From Snodgrassella alvi_G (GTDB taxonomy: Bacteria > Pseudomonadota > Gammaproteobacteria > Burkholderiales > Neisseriaceae): a DNA stretch of 64,000 nt. The stretch spans positions 1 to 64,000 of the forward strand of contig CAMLCH010000009.1 of the NCBI GenBank assembly GCA_946478525.1, in the 5' to 3' direction. How positions within the stretch are numbered: position 1 is the stretch's first letter; the number at the start of each line of letters is the position of its first letter. Positions 61,232-64,000 of this stretch are shown piece by piece. Made by a program: the position numbers and the translations under genes. Under the pieces are notes generated by a model. The model saw nothing but the letters and a program-made list of their open reading frames with translations, was not told the origin of the DNA and ran no database searches.

Positions 61232-63484
61232 ATGTCTTCCATTTCTTTTTTCCGAATATCTCCTTTATTAACAGCAATGGCTACCGTACTGGCTATTCCC
61301 ACAGCAAAGGCAGAAGATAAAGACACTAATCATAGCTTTAACTACTATACTTTACCAACTATCAACGTCATCGCTACCAAAACAGGAAAAAGTCAGGTAG
61401 GCACGAGCACCCTTAAACAGGAGCAGTTAGACACCATACAGGCTAACAATATAGCCTCGTTACTTGATTACCTACCCGGTACCAGCATGGTTGGATCTCC
61501 TCGCCCCGGTGGTCAGAAAATAAATATTTGGGGAATGAGTGATCCTGAAGATGTTCCGGTTACCGTAGATGGTTCTCTGAAAACCTTTGATAAATATCGA
61601 CAAGGTTCGGTTTTTATTGAACCAGAGCTCATCAAAAAAATTACCGTAAATAAAGGTCCACATAACCCAGCTGTAAGTAATGGTGGGTTTGGCGGTTCAA
61701 TAAAAATAGATACTAAGGACGCTACCGATTTCCTACGTGAAGACGAAAATATCGGTGGATTAATCAAATATGCCCACAGCAGTAATAATATCCAAAATAA
61801 CTGGACTGGCGCACTTTTTGCTCAAACTGATAACAAAGTATTTGATATCTTGGCTTATTACACTAATCGTAATGCCCATAACGTCAAAAGACCTGATGGT
61901 ACGCACTTTTTGTTTTCAGCCTATGAACAGCAAAGTGGGCTGATAAAGGGTAATATCCGCCCTGCATATGGCCATAAAATATCCTGGTCAATCATGAACA
62001 GTAACCACAGTGGGTGGGAACCATTCGCCGCGATGCGTGATGAAATGCCTTACCCTTCTGCTGCAGAAATAAAAAAATATGGGCTTGATGCGGCCTGGAA
62101 ACGCAAGTTGGTTTACCGTAATCAAAATGATAAAAGTGCCAGTCTCGGCTACGAGTTCATCTCTGATAATCCTTTGATCAATTTAAATGCTCAATTCAAC
62201 TATTCCAAAACTCACCAGCATGATACCCGTCCCGAAAATGCCGCAAATTTTGCTTCTGGCAATATGGGTAATGAAAGCTGGGTAGATTATGAGAACACCT
62301 CATTTGAATTAAAAAATACCAGCGAAATCAGCAGCAAATGGACAAAGCACAACATTGTTACCGGCTTACAAATACAGAATAAAAAACAGTCAGCACTCAT
62401 GCTGGACAAATCCAAACTCAAAAATGCAGACTATAATTATGGTTACTACGAACCAGCTTATCTGCCGTCAGGGCGACAAAAAATAGCCGGTCTCTATATT
62501 AAAGACGATATTCAGATAAAAACACTTACCTTATCACCGTCACTGCGCTATGACTGGATTCAAAACAAAGGCGATGGTAACCGTGCCGGCAAAATGTATC
62601 AGAATCCAGATCCTAAATATGGTCAGGATTATCGTGCTAAAACATATGCTGGCTTCACTCCTCGCTTAGGTTTATTCTGGCAACAAACAGAACATTTAGG
62701 TTGGTTTGCCAATTATGCACATAGCTGGCGCTCTCCAAGTGTCGATCAACAATATGAATCTCAATTTATCAACAGCAGTACCAGTGGCACCAGTCGCCAT
62801 CTTCAAAAAGAACGTATGCATGCCCTGAGTTTAGGCAGTATCCTTGATTACCGTTCCTTACTAAGCACAGATGATCACGCACAACTACGCTTAACCTATT
62901 TCCGCAATCGTGGCCGAGATGAAATCTTCAAAAGACGTGGTGTTATGTGTTCAGAAGTTAAAAACAATCCTAAAGCCAAATGTGCCAAACCAGCCAGCAA
63001 TAACCGTAATCTCACTGGTTATACCATTCAAGGCGTAGAACTCGAGGCTAATTACGATAGTCAGTACTGGTTTGCGGGTCTATCATTATCAACTATGAAA
63101 GGCCAGCGTGACGACTCTCCGGTAGATCCATGGTTTAATCAGCGTACCTGGATGACCAACATTCCGCCACGGAAAGCAACGGCCACATTAGGATTCAATA
63201 TTCCCAGCCAGCATTTCAGCGCAGGCTGGCGCGGTATTTTCGTACGACGTCAGGATCGCTCAATTGCTGATCAGGATCCTAAAGCGGTCTTTTACGCTTT
63301 ACCCAAAACTAAAGGTTACGCAATTCACAGCCTCTTTGCCCAATGGGAACCATGGCAGCGAAAAGGTCCCAAAATCAATCTCACAATCGACAATCTGTTT
63401 AACAAAAAATACTATCCTTATTTAGGTGAGGCCGTTTCCGGAACAGGTCGCGATATCCGCTTTAGCTTAACCCAGCAATTTTAG
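61232..63484 (+). CDS. TonB-dependent outer-membrane receptor 3
   Basis: This 750-residue receptor has a signal peptide (FFRISPLLTAMATVLAIPTA, then KAEDKD). The TonB box region may be LPTINVIAT. The plug includes NNIASLLDYLPGTSMVGSPR, INIWGMSDPEDVPVTVDGSL and KITVNKGPHNPAVSNGGFGG. Barrel segments include HLGWFANYAHSWRSPSVDQQ and NLTIDNLFNKKYYPYLGEAV, ending SGTGRDIRFSLTQQF with terminal Phe. It belongs to the haemoglobin/transferrin-type receptor group but differs clearly from the two receptors of the hmu locus. A Fur box core upstream predicts iron control. The ligand is undetermined. Confidence 0.88.
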   Translation: MSSISFFRISPLLTAMATVLAIPTAKAEDKDTNHSFNYYTLPTINVIATKTGKSQVGTSTLKQEQLDTIQANNIASLLDYLPGTSMVGSPRPGGQKINIWGMSDPEDVPVTVDGSLKTFDKYRQGSVFIEPELIKKITVNKGPHNPAVSNGGFGGSIKIDTKDATDFLREDENIGGLIKYAHSSNNIQNNWTGALFAQTDNKVFDILAYYTNRNAHNVKRPDGTHFLFSAYEQQSGLIKGNIRPAYGHKISWSIMNSNHSGWEPFAAMRDEMPYPSAAEIKKYGLDAAWKRKLVYRNQNDKSASLGYEFISDNPLINLNAQFNYSKTHQHDTRPENAANFASGNMGNESWVDYENTSFELKNTSEISSKWTKHNIVTGLQIQNKKQSALMLDKSKLKNADYNYGYYEPAYLPSGRQKIAGLYIKDDIQIKTLTLSPSLRYDWIQNKGDGNRAGKMYQNPDPKYGQDYRAKTYAGFTPRLGLFWQQTEHLGWFANYAHSWRSPSVDQQYESQFINSSTSGTSRHLQKERMHALSLGSILDYRSLLSTDDHAQLRLTYFRNRGRDEIFKRRGVMCSEVKNNPKAKCAKPASNNRNLTGYTIQGVELEANYDSQYWFAGLSLSTMKGQRDDSPVDPWFNQRTWMTNIPPRKATATLGFNIPSQHFSAGWRGIFVRRQDRSIADQDPKAVFYALPKTKGYAIHSLFAQWEPWQRKGPKINLTIDNLFNKKYYPYLGEAVSGTGRDIRFSLTQQF

Positions 63485-63496
63485 CGACCTCTATAC

Positions 63497-63544
63497 TGGG
63501 CTTGAACCTATAACCAAATCATGATTAAATTTTGTTCAAGCCCA
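63497..63544 (+). terminator. Probable terminator of receptor 3
   Basis: TGGGCTTGAAC pairs perfectly with GTTCAAGCCCA (11 bp) across a 26-base loop, 12 bases beyond the stop. The loop is long and the T-tract short. The rest of the spacer to 63761 shows nothing. Confidence 0.5.
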
Positions 63545-63761
63545 TCAATTTGCCTAAAACAGTCTGGCATTCATCGTCATTCAACATCATTTAATGCTAA
63601 AAAATTTCAGTCAAACCAACTGAAAGAATAAAACGATTCAATAAAAAATATCTTCACCAGTTAATAACAAATTAAAATAAATTTATTTACTTGGACTGTA
63701 AAAAGCTTATAATCAAAACAAGTAATTATCTATTAACCCATCTTTGCACTCAATTTACATC

Positions 63762-64000
63762 ATGAGAATCAACGTACTCCTCTATCCCGATTTCGAAACC
63801 TTAGATGTCTTCGGACCAGTAGAGGTATTTGGTAAAGTACCTTCCTGGAGCATCCAATACTACTCCGCCACCGGTGGCATTATTAGTAATCAAGATAACG
63901 TACAAATAATGACCAGCAGCATCGAAATTATTCACGATCAACAGCTTGATGTTCTTTTTATCCCCGGTGGAACCGGCGCACGCTCACTCATCCTACAGCC
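63762..64000 (+). CDS. DJ-1/PfpI family protein (3' end outside window)
   Basis: The first 79 codons are present. INVLLYPDFETLDVFGPVEV is the typical start of the DJ-1/PfpI class I glutamine-amidotransferase-like family, and LDVLFIPGGTGARSLIL is the segment before the nucleophile elbow. The catalytic Cys expected around residue 100 lies beyond the window, so activity cannot be judged. Members include isonitrile hydratases, chaperones and AraC-fused regulators; the class here cannot be decided. Confidence 0.85.
   Translation, partial: MRINVLLYPDFETLDVFGPVEVFGKVPSWSIQYYSATGGIISNQDNVQIMTSSIEIIHDQQLDVLFIPGGTGARSLILQ

Noticed and set aside
1..64000. CRISPR arrays, prophage, insertion sequences, integrons
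   Set aside because: No regularly spaced repeats, no transposase or phage protein motifs, and no attachment-site duplications beside the tRNAs were seen. XerC is the housekeeping recombinase.

Overview
The window reads as chromosomal DNA of an AT-rich betaproteobacterium of the family Neisseriaceae. The reasons are the pilF-pilG-pilD-coaE-zapD-yacG block, a divergent mtrR / mtrCDE efflux locus arranged as in Neisseria, a GAPDH of the Neisseria type, and a copy of the Neisseriaceae DNA-uptake 12-mer AGGCAGCCTGAA sitting in a terminator hairpin. The low GC content, long gene-poor AT-rich spacers and many decayed genes would fit a host-restricted member such as the bee-gut genus Snodgrassella; that genus call is inference. 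No phage, integrative element, CRISPR array, rRNA or replication origin was seen.

Layout. Bases 1-1700 hold a tandem array of small lipoprotein genes on the minus strand (one cut by the window edge, one whose tail is frameshifted at an A7 tract, one 3' remnant) plus a small unknown gene. Then come rnhB/lpxB, a three-tRNA operon (His, Arg, Pro) with its own promoter and terminator, and folD. Bases 6.5-10.5 kb are a decay and duplication zone: a dead lipoprotein gene, then a 1319-bp unit repeated in tandem. Each unit has a dead ORF followed by an intact Yip1-like membrane-protein gene. From 10.6 to 32.7 kb the content is mostly core: gap, an M61 peptidase, an RpfE-like gene, recJ, type IV pilus assembly genes, coaE, zapD, yacG, an AraC regulator divergent from an MFS exporter, an ABC-2 exporter, ibaG-murA, a frameshifted yciI, ppc, and grpE behind a sigma-32-like promoter.

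From 32.8 to 38 kb the minus strand carries a cupin, an unknown anchored protein, a two-motif aspartyl protease-like protein and a polar amino-acid ABC importer. From 39.2 to 47.9 kb it carries a complete haem-uptake locus (two paralogous TonB-dependent receptors, a HemS-type haem-handling protein and the HmuTUV importer) with Fur-box-like sites. Then come a TPP riboswitch with tenA, slyX, rpmB-rpmG, mtrCDE with a palindromic operator and mtrR, a 1.5-kb gene-free stretch, uspA, a hotdog thioesterase, xerC, a third Fur-box-preceded TonB-dependent receptor, and the start of a DJ-1/PfpI gene.

How it fits together: the three outer-membrane receptors, hmuTUV and the haem-handling protein form an iron/haem acquisition set that Fur probably co-regulates. 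MtrR probably represses the efflux pump through the palindrome between the divergent genes. tenA appears to be controlled at translation by thiamine pyrophosphate through a pairing switch that can be read in the sequence. The most unusual observations are the tandem duplication, whose non-coding part is identical while its coding part has diverged, the lipoprotein array with its A7 frameshift, and several precisely readable frameshifts and gene remnants. I found no clearly new multi-gene system.
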